Origin: Nostoc linckia z4
GTDB taxonomy: Bacteria; Cyanobacteriota; Cyanobacteriia; Cyanobacteriales; Nostocaceae
Length of the DNA stretch: 64,000 nucleotides
Direction: 5' to 3'
Assembly (NCBI RefSeq): GCF_002608075.1
Contig: NZ_LAHA01000034.1
Span: forward strand, 32,716-96,715
Shown here: in pieces, positions 35,892 to 45,133 of the stretch
Layout of the letters: the number at the start of each line of letters is the position of its first letter
Numbering within the stretch: the first letter of the stretch is position 1
Made by a program: the position numbers and the translations under genes
The notes under the pieces: model-generated
Told to the model about the DNA's origin: nothing
The model's input: the letters and a program-made list of their open reading frames with translations, nothing else
Databases searched by the model: none

Positions 35892-36341
35892 ATGTTCTCA
35901 AAACTAAGATGGCGATCGCGTAGCGGCTCCCCGGTCGCATCGCTGCTTTTGATACTTCCTTTGCTAATCGGCGGAATTTATCTGCTGCAACCGGCTCCCC
36001 CCGCACCTTGTGGAAGCCTGAAAAAATTTGGCGCGATCGAGCAAGGAGAACGCTGTATCATCAATCGTAACGTTACCCTGGAAGGTAATCTCAAGCGACT
36101 GCCCAATCAACTAACCGTCAAAGGCGACCTAACTATTAGCGGTACGTACATTGAAGAACTGCCCAATGCAATGGTGGTTGAAGGAAACCTTTTTTTGTAC
36201 AAAACTAGCATTGCCAAGCTCCCCCCAGATTTGCAGGTTCAAGGAAGTTTCGATCAATATAGTGGATTTGGTTCTCCAGGGGTTAAATGCAGTGCAATCC
36301 CTAAAACTGCTGTTATCAAAGGGAATCGCAACTGTCACTAA
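35892..36341 (+). CDS. Membrane-anchored beta-repeat hypothetical protein
   Basis: 149 aa. A hydrophobic N-terminal segment (ASLLLILPLLIGGIYLLQ) follows a basic stretch that includes repeat-derived codons (GGCGATCGCGTAGCGGCT). The outer part has four short repeats of the type LEGNLKRLPNQLTVKGDLTI and VVEGNLFLYKTSIAKLPPDL, predicting a small beta-helix or LRR-like solenoid. Two cysteine pairs occur at the ends. The role is unknown. Confidence 0.55.
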   Translation: MFSKLRWRSRSGSPVASLLLILPLLIGGIYLLQPAPPAPCGSLKKFGAIEQGERCIINRNVTLEGNLKRLPNQLTVKGDLTISGTYIEELPNAMVVEGNLFLYKTSIAKLPPDLQVQGSFDQYSGFGSPGVKCSAIPKTAVIKGNRNCH

Positions 36342-36415
36342 TTGCGATCGCAATAGACTGCAAATCAAATCGCTTACTAATTGGATTCATCAATTTAGTC
36401 CAATTTTAAAGAACA

Positions 36416-36850
36416 ATGTTACAATCCTGGCGAATCAAACCCAGGAAATCAATCGTGCCTAAACAATTCTCTAATCTCAAGTGGTTGAGATTTAATCGTA
36501 CCTCTTTCACCTTGTTTGCGATTATATTTGCAATAGTTGTGATAATTGCCATCTTCTTCCGAGATAATTGGATTAGACCGTTACTGGGCGACGTTTTAAT
36601 TGTCATGGTGATTGCTTACTTTGTTCATGCTTTTATTGCAGTTCCACTACGGAAGGTTGCTATTGGAACTCTCATCTTTGCCTACTTGATTGAGTTTCTT
36701 CAGTTTCTTAATCTCATTGATATTTTAGGCTGGCGAAACTCCCAGCTAGCTCATTTAACAATTGGATCTACTTTCGACTGGCGAGATTTGGTTGCTTATA
36801 CGCTGGGGATTGCGATCGTTTTCCTCACTGCCAATCGTTTGAAGTCATAA
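36416..36850 (+). CDS. DUF2809 membrane protein
   Basis: 144 aa with four hydrophobic segments. VPLRKVAIGTLIFAYLIEFLQFLNLIDILGWRNSQLAHLTIG and the ending FDWRDLVAYTLGIAIV match the DUF2809 (VanZ-like/YjgA) family of small integral membrane proteins. The function is unknown. The ATG at 36416 begins a basic N-terminal tail typical of the family. Confidence 0.85.
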   Translation: MLQSWRIKPRKSIVPKQFSNLKWLRFNRTSFTLFAIIFAIVVIIAIFFRDNWIRPLLGDVLIVMVIAYFVHAFIAVPLRKVAIGTLIFAYLIEFLQFLNLIDILGWRNSQLAHLTIGSTFDWRDLVAYTLGIAIVFLTANRLKS

Positions 36851-36976
36851 ACTAGTACAGGTCGGCGTAAATAAATAGACCATAAGGAATTGCTAAAAGC
36901 CTTGTAGTATCGTTATTCTTTCTTTTTACTTTTGCCTTTTTACTTTTGCCTTGTTGTACTACTATTATTTTCCTCT

Positions 36977-38185
36977 TTATCGAGTATTCATCATTGCTTT
37001 GATATGGCGTAAACGTCCCAGATTTAAACGATTTGGGCATTGCTTACTTCTGGTTTGACTACCAAAAAACCGTGACTCAAACTTGCAATACTGAGTTTGA
37101 TAACGCTCCCAAAGAGCTTGAGTGGTATCTTGCCCAGATGTAACTGGGGCTTGCTGCGGCTCGTCTTCTGAATCATATACAGCTATCCCCTTTAGATCCG
37201 CAATGCGATCGTTATTTAGCCGAGCTAAACAGCGATGATAGAGCATGGGTGCCATAGAACCTTCCTGAAAAGGTTCAACCAACTCAGTACAATGTGCTTC
37301 ACGATATTCTTGCCAGTATTTCTGTGCGATCGCAAATGTTGACTGATACTGCTTCGATAGTCTTTTTGCCCAATCGCCATAAATGCTTGATTGCAAAAAC
37401 TGAGTTGTTTTCGACCAATAGACCGCGCATCGATTTAACCCCAACTGCGTCTTATCCACACAATTTAGCTCTGGAATTCCAGGTCGTACAGAATCACTGG
37501 AGAGAGCCAAACCACTAGCAGGTGCTTCCAAAAGTTCTTCAAGTTGATGAATTCGAGCCTCTCTGAGACGCTGATGACATTGAGCCAATCTCAGGTTGTT
37601 CTGGGAGAATAGAGCTTTTTCGATTTGGCAATACTGAGTTTGATATTGCTCCCAGTGGCGTTGCACCGATGAATTTCTCAATTTGAGTCGATCGAGTAAG
37701 GATTCAAATCGAGGATCGCGAGATTGGAAGGTTATAATCTCACCACCTCTGTGCAATTCTAGAATGCGATCGTTATTTAATCGAGCCAAACAAACAGGTG
37801 TTGCAATGGGAAAATCTGGTGTATTGCGTAAGCGTTGAGTTAACTGTTGACAGTGTTGTGTTTGAAACTGATGCCAGGATTGATCTGCGATCGCCAGTTG
37901 ATGTTGAAGGGGTGGAATAAGTTGGGACTCAACATCCTGATAAACCAATGATTTGAGCAAATGGGTTACTTCTGCCCAACGCTTTGCACAGCGATATTCA
38001 CCCGCTTCAACCTGTCGAACACAGTCCGGTTGCAAAACCCCAGCAAATCCTAATATTACGGTTGGATAAGGTAGAGGAGTCTGTGGCTTGGCATCTGACG
38101 CAGGGATAGCTTTGCTCGGTTCCACACCAAGCTGAGTTGCAAATAAAATGACACTCGCAAATATCGCAATCTTAAATTTCATCAT
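36977..38185 (-). CDS. LprI-repeat (DUF1311-like) secreted protein
   Basis: 402 aa with a signal peptide (MMKFKIAIFASVILFATQLGVEPSKA). Four related segments follow the LprI pattern: SWHQFQTQHCQQ...CLARLNNDRI, HWEQYQTQYCQIE...CHQRLREARI, YWQEYREAHCTEL...CLARLNNDRI and LWERYQTQYCKFE...CPNRLNLGRL. Each has a W-x3-Y/F-x3-x-C and a later C-x3-R. LprI family members include lysozyme inhibitors; four repeats in one chain is long for the family. A function here is not established. The gene lies directly downstream of the decayed transposase. Confidence 0.8.
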   Translation of the reverse strand: MMKFKIAIFASVILFATQLGVEPSKAIPASDAKPQTPLPYPTVILGFAGVLQPDCVRQVEAGEYRCAKRWAEVTHLLKSLVYQDVESQLIPPLQHQLAIADQSWHQFQTQHCQQLTQRLRNTPDFPIATPVCLARLNNDRILELHRGGEIITFQSRDPRFESLLDRLKLRNSSVQRHWEQYQTQYCQIEKALFSQNNLRLAQCHQRLREARIHQLEELLEAPASGLALSSDSVRPGIPELNCVDKTQLGLNRCAVYWSKTTQFLQSSIYGDWAKRLSKQYQSTFAIAQKYWQEYREAHCTELVEPFQEGSMAPMLYHRCLARLNNDRIADLKGIAVYDSEDEPQQAPVTSGQDTTQALWERYQTQYCKFESRFFGSQTRSKQCPNRLNLGRLRHIKAMMNTR

Positions 38186-38194
38186 TTTCCATAA

Positions 38195-39766
38195 TTAACA
38201 TGAGTTTGAAAGAGCCGCAGCCAACACAGAAAGCATATAGCGATCGTTCATAGCTGCTCGTCGTGATTTTTGGCGAATACTGCGACGAAAAGATGATTCT
38301 CGCTCTAATACATTCAGGGCAATACGACGTAGTAAAGCAAAGTTTTGTGGGCTGTGCAGAGAACGAATTCGGGACTCATCCTCATGAAAGGTAACATCTC
38401 ATGTCCAATGAACAGAATTTTCTATTCCCCAATGCTGGCGAATTGCACTAGCAATTTTGTTTGCATTACTGACGAGACTAGTAATGTAAAATTGCACCTC
38501 TTGTGTTGTTTTATTCCAATGCTGAATCGAACGTACTACCATCACAATTGTTTTTAGCCCTACCCATAAATCTAGTTGATAAAGTCCAGGAATCTGGGAC
38601 ACAGATACAGTGTAAACTGTACGCTTTTCAATGCGATTATGCCCTTTCTCGATACGCTGACTAATGCTGATATCGATACCTTCAAATTCAAGAGATTGTG
38701 CTATTTCAAACCAATTTTTCACTTGTTGGTGCAGCGTAGGGTGATTATCTTTCAGGGTCAAAATATAATCAGCATTTGCGGCGATGATTTTTTGGGCAAT
38801 GGATTTCTGAGTGCCCATTGCATCAATGGTGATGATGCAGCCAGATATGTCTAGCATTTCTAACAGTGCTGGAATTGCGGTGATTTCATTAGATTTGTCA
38901 GTGACCTTTGTTTGTCCGAAGACCAGACGGTGTTCACTTGACCATGCACTGACCGTGTGTAAAGCTTTTAGCTGAGATTCTCGGTCATATGAGCCTCTAT
39001 GAGTTTTGCCATCTATGGCTACTACTTCTACTCCCAACTTCTCAACTAGTGATTGTACCCAGCAACGAAAACATTTCTCAAACTCTTTGGGGCTAATTTT
39101 CTCAAACATTCTTCTAAAAGTATCTGGACTGGGTATTCCCTCTGGCAGTTCTAGAAATGTCTCCAACCACTCCTGTTTACTGATTCCATACTCCTCAATA
39201 TCTTCCCAACCTTGTGCTCCTGCTATTACTGCCAAAACGCATTGTTTCAAATCAGGTCTATGGTCACGAGAATATCCCTTCGTAATAATTATTGGTCTTT
39301 CTTTGATTATTTCTGCTGATTTTACTTGATTATTTTCACTTTTGTATTCTCCATTTAGGTGAAATGATGTGGCATCTAGATGAGAATATTCTGTCTTTAT
39401 CTGAAAATTTTTGATGATGCATAATCCTATTTATATGAACAGATTATTTAGCCCATATTTATATAATTCATCTATCATTCTTCCTAATTTATCATCATTT
39501 ATATATTCATTTTTTACTCTGGAACCCAATAATTTTTCTATTGCTTTGTCTTCAAAAAACTGGCTGAACAAATATAAAAGTTTGGAGACGAATCCTAATC
39601 CATTGAGTAGAATCGCTTTTACTACTGTTCCTGATGAGATTTTTTCTCTCTTATCTATTCCTAATTTATTGTTGATTATTTCAACTATTCCTATTTCATT
39701 AATCAACCCAGCTACTATTACTAAATGGTTGATATTTTTAATTTTTATCTCTGATGTTGATGACAA
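38195..39766 (-). pseudogene. Chimeric decayed transposase (DUF4277/IS1634-type N-part, ISAs1-type C-part)
   Basis: One reading frame of 524 codons runs from 39766 to 38195, interrupted by TAA at 39433-39431 and TGA at 38401-38399. The first part (NHLVIVAGLINEIGIVEIIN, AILLNGLGFVSKLLYLFSQFF) and, after the first stop, EYSHLDATSFHLNGEYKS and ITKGYSRDHRPDLKQ are typical of DUF4277/IS1634-like transposases. From about 39235 onward it changes to ISAs1: AVIAGAQGWEDIEEYGISKQ, EVVAIDGKTHRGSYDR, ADYILTLKDNHPTLH and HWGIENSVHWT. After the TGA comes DVTFHEDESRIRSLHSPQNF and the ISAs1 C-terminus. The stops are single-base changes (AAA to TAA, TTA to TGA) and the join is in frame. No terminal repeats were found. 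It cannot be active. Confidence 0.85.
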
Positions 39767-40160
39767 TTTTTTGTATTTTCATATATTTTTTAGCTTTCTG
39801 ATTGTCTCATTTTTTCTGTGCAGATATAGTGAGTATTTTTACTCTGCTTTTTGGAGATAATATTGTAACTATTTATATTACATTTTGAAGTGCGTAAGAT
39901 AGGTTATTAGTGTTGTGTTGCAATTCTACTGCCATCGCCGCTTTTTCCAACTAGGCAATCTCGCGTTCCGAGAGAATGCGCTCTGCGAGCTTATCGTCCC
40001 ATTTGAAAGCAGGTTCAAGAAACACCTTTTTTTAGAACTTGTGTAGATAAGACACATTAAGGTTATTTAATAAAAGTTAAAGACACCTTAATCCTTACCT
40101 CAAAATAAAGTTTGTAAAAAAAAATAGGTTATAATAGATATGTTTATCAACCTTATGTCT

Positions 40161-40230
40161 CTACATCTTTAAGACGATTCTAGAGAGCAATTTATGAATT
40201 TTTTGAGTTAAAAGTTTTTTTCCTAACTCG
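40161..40230 (+). repeat. Inverted repeat arm A around the sigma-TPR unit
   Basis: CTTTAAGACGATTCTAGAGAGCAATTT... aligned by hand with the reverse complement of 43486-43556 matches 43 of 48 positions from 40161, then CTAACTCG at the inner end. Each arm can fold a GAGTTA/TAACTC-type hairpin near its inner end, with compensating changes between arms. The arms point toward each other across 41093-43467. Confidence 0.8.
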
Positions 40231-40893
40231 ATGCACGTCATGAAATAAGCCTCAAGAACAAGAACTCTTTTGCAGCCTAACAATACAGTTAATAAAGCGC
40301 TCGCCTGTTTTTACTGATTTATCTTGTTTCATTGTTTGCCTAATATGTCAATACTTAAATCTAAATAATGTCCGATTAAATTACTAGCATTTCAGTATAT
40401 ATACTGTAGGAACTGGCAAGTTGCTTCATTTAAACTAATTTTGTGAAAGATAGTGATGTTGACAATAATTTAAAAATAAGTTGTTACGCGTCACAGACTG
40501 TATATTTACTCGTGTTTACGCAGCATGTCCGTCAGGAAAAGGTTGTCATTCGTTATTAGTCATTTGTATTTTCAAGAACAAATGACCAATGACAAAGTAC
40601 AGTCTTAACGTCAAAATATACAATTTAAACGCGTATCAGTTTAGCACCAATTGTCCCAACCTCTTGTCTGAGTTCGATTTCAGCAAATAGGGACATAGGA
40701 GATCGCGGTGTTGTCAACTCATACTTCTTATGGGTGTTATCTTACCAATACTTCTACCAAACAGTCGGGAAATTCGTAACCAAATATGTACAAGGGTTTG
40801 AGACCAATGTTGTTGTGAATATTAGATTTGTCACTTACTAATCTTCTCTTAAGCTTAAACCTCTCCAAAATTAAGGGTTTCAGATTGTAGATT

Positions 40894-40955
40894 CCGATCG
40901 GGTGACAACTCTATTTTCAATAACTCAAAGCTTGCTGACTATATTCTCCGATCGG
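40894..40955. promoter_or_regulatory. Pair of CCGATCGG palindromes
   Basis: Two copies of the 8-bp palindrome at 40894-40901 and 40948-40955, 54 bp apart (about 5 helical turns), upstream of the sigma gene at 41093. The spacing is suggestive of a looping or dimeric regulator site, but CGATCG is generally common in this genome. Confidence 0.3.
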
Positions 40956-41092
40956 ACATCTTGTCTTACGAGAGCTTTTCATGTAATGAAAGGGCTATGA
41001 ATCAAGCTGTGCCTACTTCATTGGTCTATTGCAACCCTTTTGGCTTACGTACAACAACACACATAGATTAACATCTTCTCAAAAGAATTATC

Positions 41093-41890
41093 ATGGGTAC
41101 TCAAGCAGTTGCAATCTTGGAAGTGCATAGTTGCAGTGGAAATATAAGTTCAGCCTTTTGGCAGCAATGGGAGCTGAATCAAGACTATCTTTACCGTTGC
41201 TGTTTGCGATGGATGGGCGGTAATCATACTGATGCCGAAGACGTGCTCAGTCGAGCGATGCTCAAAGCCTGGCAGAAGGTACGAGAATGTACTGGTGTCA
41301 TCACCAACTTTAGAGCTTGGTTAACTCGGCTGACTCATAACCTCTGCATAGATATACATCGAGAACGTAATACGGGTGCAAAGAAAGTTGAGAGTTTGGA
41401 AGCGATGACTGTGGGAGAAAACTTTTCACCAGTCTCAATGTTCGAGACTCCCGATGCAGGGCTGATGCGTAAAGAGTTAGGGGCGTTCATCTGCCGTGCC
41501 ATTGATGACTTACAACCCAGACTGCGCGAGCCATTTGTTCTGCACTTTGTTCATAAAAAGTCGTATCAAGAAATTGCTCAACATCTCAGGATCTCCCTAA
41601 ATAACGTTTATAAGCGAATCCAACAAGCACGAGATATTTTGCAAAAGCATTTGAGAAGGTATTTGTCAGGGTTAGATGATTCTTTGTTAGATTCCTCCAA
41701 ACCTTCGGGCAAAAGGGAAAAACCTGTGGTGGAGAGATATTTATCTTATGAAACAATAATATCCGACTCTCAAATAGTCAAGACTATGGAGAGCATTGGT
41801 GAGAGAATTAATTATGAGATAACAGCAACATGTCTAAAAACACTGTCTCATACCTGGTATCACTCACCCAGTCCTTTGGTGTGGAGTTAA
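41093..41890 (+). CDS. Sigma-70 family (ECF-like) RNA polymerase sigma factor
   Basis: 265 aa. Region 2 is NQDYLYRCCLRWMGGNHTDAEDVLSRAMLKAWQK with VITNFRAWLTRLTHNLCIDIHRERN; region 4 is LQPRLREPFVLHFVHKKSYQEIAQHLRISLNNVYKRIQQARDILQKHL. Unlike typical ECF factors it has a C-terminal tail ending TCLKTLSHTWYHSPSPLVWS, a tail I recall from cyanobacterial sigma genes found before TPR genes. The start ATG 41093 gives MGTQAVAILEVHSC. It overlaps the following TPR gene by 61 bp, implying coupled translation. A decayed paralogue lies at 62717. No anti-sigma is visible. Confidence 0.9.
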   Translation: MGTQAVAILEVHSCSGNISSAFWQQWELNQDYLYRCCLRWMGGNHTDAEDVLSRAMLKAWQKVRECTGVITNFRAWLTRLTHNLCIDIHRERNTGAKKVESLEAMTVGENFSPVSMFETPDAGLMRKELGAFICRAIDDLQPRLREPFVLHFVHKKSYQEIAQHLRISLNNVYKRIQQARDILQKHLRRYLSGLDDSLLDSSKPSGKREKPVVERYLSYETIISDSQIVKTMESIGERINYEITATCLKTLSHTWYHSPSPLVWS

Positions 41891-43467
41891 ATTTTTACCT
41901 AGTCTTAGACCAAAAGCCAACACGACAAGAACAGAAGCTGAAAACATTAAATCAGTACGTGCAGCAATATCCTTCTGGATGGAAGAAACGGTTGGAATTG
42001 GCTAATCTGCTCTACGCAATAGGTCAATGGGAACGAGCGGTTGAGGAGTATCGCCAAGTCATTGAGCGCCAACCTCTATTGATTGAGGTGCGGTTGAAAT
42101 TGGGGAAAATCTTGCAGCTAATTGGACAAGATTCTGAGGCAATAGCGGTTTATGAGAGTGCCTTGCCGATCGCACAAAATGAGCCAACTCGACAACATAT
42201 TCGTGGAGCGATCGCAATATGTATTGGTGATAGTCAGGGGGCGATCGCGGCTTTTGAGTCTGCGGCAACCCTTGAACCAGATAACGTAGCTCACTGGCTG
42301 GCATTAGGGCAGGTACACATGGGGAGAGAAGATGCGATCGCGGCTTTGCGAGCCTTTGATGCGGTTTTGTCACTCGACTCCGACGATATTATAGCGCTAA
42401 TTAACAGCTATGATGCGCTAATGGCGCTGGGTAACGTTCGGGAAGCTGGGCGGCGCTTAAGTAAAGTAGGAGAGTTAGCTCCAGATGATTTCCGACTACT
42501 CAAACGACAGATAGATAATCGTTGCCGGATGAGATTAGTATTCGATGACGAGGGCAAGCAGACTAAACAGATGATTAGTTATGCTTTGCGACTAGCTCCT
42601 GGTGCGGCAGCTATTCATGAACTGCTGGCATATTATCACCTTTTCCGGGGGGAGTGGGCTAAAGGTGTAAGGGTGTTGGCAAAGTTTACTCAGGAACACC
42701 CAAATAATCCTAGCGGCTGGTATTACTATGGGCGATGCTTGTTCCACACGGGTGAATACCAGCAAGCGGTTCAGGCGATGCTGAAAGTTTATTATCTGTA
42801 CCCCAAGGATCGTGAAATCTATCGGGCGTTGTGCGAGATTTTGCTGACTGTAGAGATGACCTTTCCCCCAGAACCTCTTCTGGGACGAGAGAGGGAAAAT
42901 ACCACTCTTGCTTCGGTAGTGGAGGAAATGCTTGAGCGTTTTGCTGAACACTGGAGTGTTTGGGCAACGGCGGGGCGAGTGCTGGTGGAAGGTTTTCAGG
43001 AAATTGAGCGGGGGTGTAGTGTCTCTGGGAGGGGGACACAACTTCAGCCCAATTTGGCGGATAGCTGGTTTCGTCATGGGCGGGTATTGGCACTGGCGGG
43101 GAAACACCAGGAAGCCGTGGAGGCCTTGTCACAAGGATGCCAATTGTTGCCGGAAGCGGGGAGTTATCTGCCATCTGTATCTGCTGCGGTGTGGCTGGGG
43201 GAGAGTTATCGGGTACTGGGGAATGATGCGGCGAGTCGGCAGTGGTGGCAAGAGGCTTGTCAGTTAACAAAGGAATTGATGGAGTTAGATCCGGCTATGG
43301 CTTGTTACTGGCAAGGGAGAGCCTTGGAGGGATTAGAGGATGTGAGCGGTGCGATCGAGGCTTATCGAAGTGCTTTGAGTCAGCAGTTGCTCTATCCTGC
43401 TCGTGGTGAAGTTCAAGAGGCTTTAAAACGGTTATCACCTAAGGCGCAAAAAAGTTCTGGTTCTTGA
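41830..43467 (+). CDS. TPR-repeat protein coupled to the sigma gene
   Basis: A 545-aa soluble protein with 10 or more tetratricopeptide repeats (for example GQWERAVEEYRQVIERQPLL, GDSQGAIAAFESAATLEPDN, DAIAALRAFDAVLSLDSDD, GEYQQAVQAMLKVYYLYPKD, GKHQEAVEALSQGCQLLPE, VSGAIEAYRSALSQ). TPRs make superhelical protein-binding scaffolds. It starts 61 bp inside the sigma gene (ATG 41830, MSKNTVSYLVSL), so it is probably translated from the same message and may bind or regulate that sigma factor. No catalytic domain is seen, so the output is unknown. A stretch of higher-GC sequence (about 42900-43230) has long antisense frames, which I do not consider genes. Confidence 0.85.
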   Translation: MSKNTVSYLVSLTQSFGVELNFYLVLDQKPTRQEQKLKTLNQYVQQYPSGWKKRLELANLLYAIGQWERAVEEYRQVIERQPLLIEVRLKLGKILQLIGQDSEAIAVYESALPIAQNEPTRQHIRGAIAICIGDSQGAIAAFESAATLEPDNVAHWLALGQVHMGREDAIAALRAFDAVLSLDSDDIIALINSYDALMALGNVREAGRRLSKVGELAPDDFRLLKRQIDNRCRMRLVFDDEGKQTKQMISYALRLAPGAAAIHELLAYYHLFRGEWAKGVRVLAKFTQEHPNNPSGWYYYGRCLFHTGEYQQAVQAMLKVYYLYPKDREIYRALCEILLTVEMTFPPEPLLGRERENTTLASVVEEMLERFAEHWSVWATAGRVLVEGFQEIERGCSVSGRGTQLQPNLADSWFRHGRVLALAGKHQEAVEALSQGCQLLPEAGSYLPSVSAAVWLGESYRVLGNDAASRQWWQEACQLTKELMELDPAMACYWQGRALEGLEDVSGAIEAYRSALSQQLLYPARGEVQEALKRLSPKAQKSSGS

Positions 43468-43485
43468 TGCTGCTTTTATGGGGAG

Positions 43486-43556
43486 CGAGTTAGAAACAAA
43501 AGACTCTTACTCGAAAAATTCAGAAATTGCTCTCTGGAATCGTCTTAAAGGTATAG
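43486..43556 (-). repeat. Inverted repeat arm B around the sigma-TPR unit
   Basis: The reverse complement of 40161-40230, described there. It lies 19 bp after the TPR stop, so it could also work as a hairpin at the 3' end of the operon. Confidence 0.8.
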
Positions 43557-43758
43557 AACGCAAACACTGGTTCTAATCAATCTTACTTACAACAGAGGAT
43601 GATTCAATATGAGCAACTCGCCATCAGCAAGACTTTGGGCTATCCAAGAAAGTCAGAGCATAGTCGGTGGGATATCTTCAGTGAAACGTCCTAAAAGCAG
43701 GGAAGAAAAAACCATATCCCTTAATCAAATCAATTACAAAACAGGAGAAAGTAACACA

Positions 43759-44178
43759 ATGAAATCAGCGACTTCATTTCTAAAGCGCTTGGTTATTGTT
43801 TTTGCTGTGGTTATAGGCATCGTTGTTCAGTTTTCACCAGCTCCAGCTCAAGCAGGTATTGTAGACCAAATCACAAAAATTTATGACTCAGCCAAAACTG
43901 GCGGCAAACAGTATTTTTGTCGAAAGGCAGACGTAACTAGCGGAACTTTCTCGGTTCGTTCATTTGAAGGTGAATTGTGCAGCAATAGCCGCACAATCGC
44001 TGGATTATCACAATATGTATGCCTGAACCCTGAGGTAGCTAGTTTTAAAAATTCGCAGTGCGATGTAAAAGGTAAGAAAAAACTCGACGGTGCCGATCCA
44101 TTAACGGTTGTAAAAGAAGAAGCTAGATCGGCCACTGGGTCACTCTTGTCATTAATCAAACTATTCGTTCCTTTGTAG
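43759..44178 (+). CDS. Small secreted protein of unknown family
   Basis: The 139-aa form from ATG 43759 has a clean signal peptide (MKSATSFLKRLVIVFAVVIG...SPAPAQA, then GIVDQI), then a small domain with four cysteines (YFCRKADVTSG, GELCSNSRT, QYVCLNPEV, NSQCDVKGKK) and a hydrophobic C-terminus. The frame is open upstream to ATG 43609, which also has a good ribosome-binding site (AGAGGA) and would add 50 hydrophilic residues (MSNSPSARLWAIQESQ...) before the signal. I prefer 43759 because a signal peptide should be N-terminal, but both starts are possible. It lies between the sigma-TPR pair and a DsbA-like gene that may form its disulfides. Confidence 0.65.
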   Translation: MKSATSFLKRLVIVFAVVIGIVVQFSPAPAQAGIVDQITKIYDSAKTGGKQYFCRKADVTSGTFSVRSFEGELCSNSRTIAGLSQYVCLNPEVASFKNSQCDVKGKKKLDGADPLTVVKEEARSATGSLLSLIKLFVPL

Positions 44179-44269
44179 CTACTTCCCCTCGGCTAAAATC
44201 CTTGCTTCTCAAAATTGACACTTTACATGTCAAAGAGCGATTTCTAATCAATTTCACTACCATTAAACG

Positions 44270-44297
44270 GAAGTTACCCCGCGAAGCGGGGTACTTC
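44270..44297. terminator. Strong hairpin upstream of the DsbA-like gene
   Basis: GAAGTTACCCCGC-GAA-GCGGGGTACTTC forms a stem of at least 8 bp, with a GC-rich upper part, 92 bp after the previous stop codon. There is no T-run, so it may be a dispersed repeat rather than a terminator. Confidence 0.45.
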
Positions 44298-44332
44298 TGA
44301 AAACAAACAAAGCAATTATTAAGTATTTTGAT

Positions 44333-45133
44333 ATGCCTCAATTATTTCATTATCTCCGTACCTGGATAACTTTGGGCTTACTTTGTCTAGTATTAGGCTG
44401 GTCACTTCCTGCACAAGCAGTCAGCGAAATTAATCCCCATTTAGAACAGCAAGTATTACAAGTTCTCCGCGAACACCCAGAGGTAATTATTGAATCCGTG
44501 CAGGCATACCAGGAGCAACAGCAAAAGCAATTCAAGCAAGCACAACAGGTATTTTTACAGGATTTAAAAATTAATCCGCAACTAGTTATTGGCGATTCTC
44601 CTACTATCGGCTCGGCTCAATCAAAAATTGTATTAGTAGAATTCTCTGACTTTCAATGTCCCTACTGTGCTGAGGCACATAAAAAACTTAAGTTATTGCT
44701 AGCAAAGCATAAAAATGATTTTATATTGGCTTATAAACATTTCCCCTTGACTGAAATTCATGCTGAGGCACTACCAGCTGCACAAGCTGCTTGGGCGGGA
44801 AATCAGCAGGGCAAGTTTTGGGAATATCACGATGCTTTGTTTACTAATCAAAAGGGACTTGGCAAAGATTTGTATTTAGATATTGCCAAAAAACTTAAAT
44901 TCGATTTGCAAAAGTTTGAGCGCGATCGTCTGCTTGCAAATACTGCTATTGAGCAAGATATCCAACTAGCTCAAAAATTGGGCATTGCTGGCACACCCAC
45001 CTTTTTGATGAGTAGTAAAAATTTCTCTGGTGTGGTGCAATTATCAGACATTGAGAGTCAACTTGCTAATACTGAAAATAAAAAGGTATCTACGGTCGGG
45101 TTCCCACCCATCCACTTAAGACAGCAACGGTAA
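44333..45133 (+). CDS. DsbA-family thioredoxin-fold oxidoreductase, exported
   Basis: 266 aa. A signal peptide (ITLGLLCLVLGWSLPAQA) precedes a helical coiled stretch (about 30-80: PEVIIESVQAYQEQQQKQ). A DsbA/DsbG-like domain follows with the active site FQCPYC (Cys 109/112) and the cis-Pro loop GIAGTPTF (about 220). It probably makes or isomerises disulfides in the periplasm or outside. The N-terminal helix is typical of cyanobacterial Com1-like proteins. It lies between a small Cys-rich secreted protein and the TPS exoprotein, either of which could be a client. There is no signal for an operon with the TPS genes (241-bp gap). Confidence 0.93.
   Translation: MPQLFHYLRTWITLGLLCLVLGWSLPAQAVSEINPHLEQQVLQVLREHPEVIIESVQAYQEQQQKQFKQAQQVFLQDLKINPQLVIGDSPTIGSAQSKIVLVEFSDFQCPYCAEAHKKLKLLLAKHKNDFILAYKHFPLTEIHAEALPAAQAAWAGNQQGKFWEYHDALFTNQKGLGKDLYLDIAKKLKFDLQKFERDRLLANTAIEQDIQLAQKLGIAGTPTFLMSSKNFSGVVQLSDIESQLANTENKKVSTVGFPPIHLRQQR

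Larger units (their letters stand above)
39767..41092. other. 1.3-kb gene-free region upstream of the sigma gene
   Basis: It contains no convincing coding frame on either strand. I see an inverted-repeat arm (40161-40230), a palindromic stretch near 39960 (CGCGTTCCGAGAGAATGCGC), and two CCGATCGG palindromes at 40894-40901 and 40948-40955. The rest is AT-rich. The length is unusual next to the dense accessory genes and suggests control or structural DNA, or very decayed sequence. Confidence 0.6.

Noticed and set aside
36852..37040. 62-codon minus-strand frame next to the LprI gene
   Set aside because: AT-rich repeat-like translation, overlapping the 3' end of the LprI gene in another frame.
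39411..39860. 149-codon plus-strand frame opposite the transposase remnant
   Set aside because: Antisense to the DUF4277-type transposase coding frame, which is clearly real on the minus strand.
42592..43270. Long minus-strand frames opposite the TPR gene
   Set aside because: Shadow frames from GC-richer TPR codons; the plus-strand TPR pattern is unambiguous.
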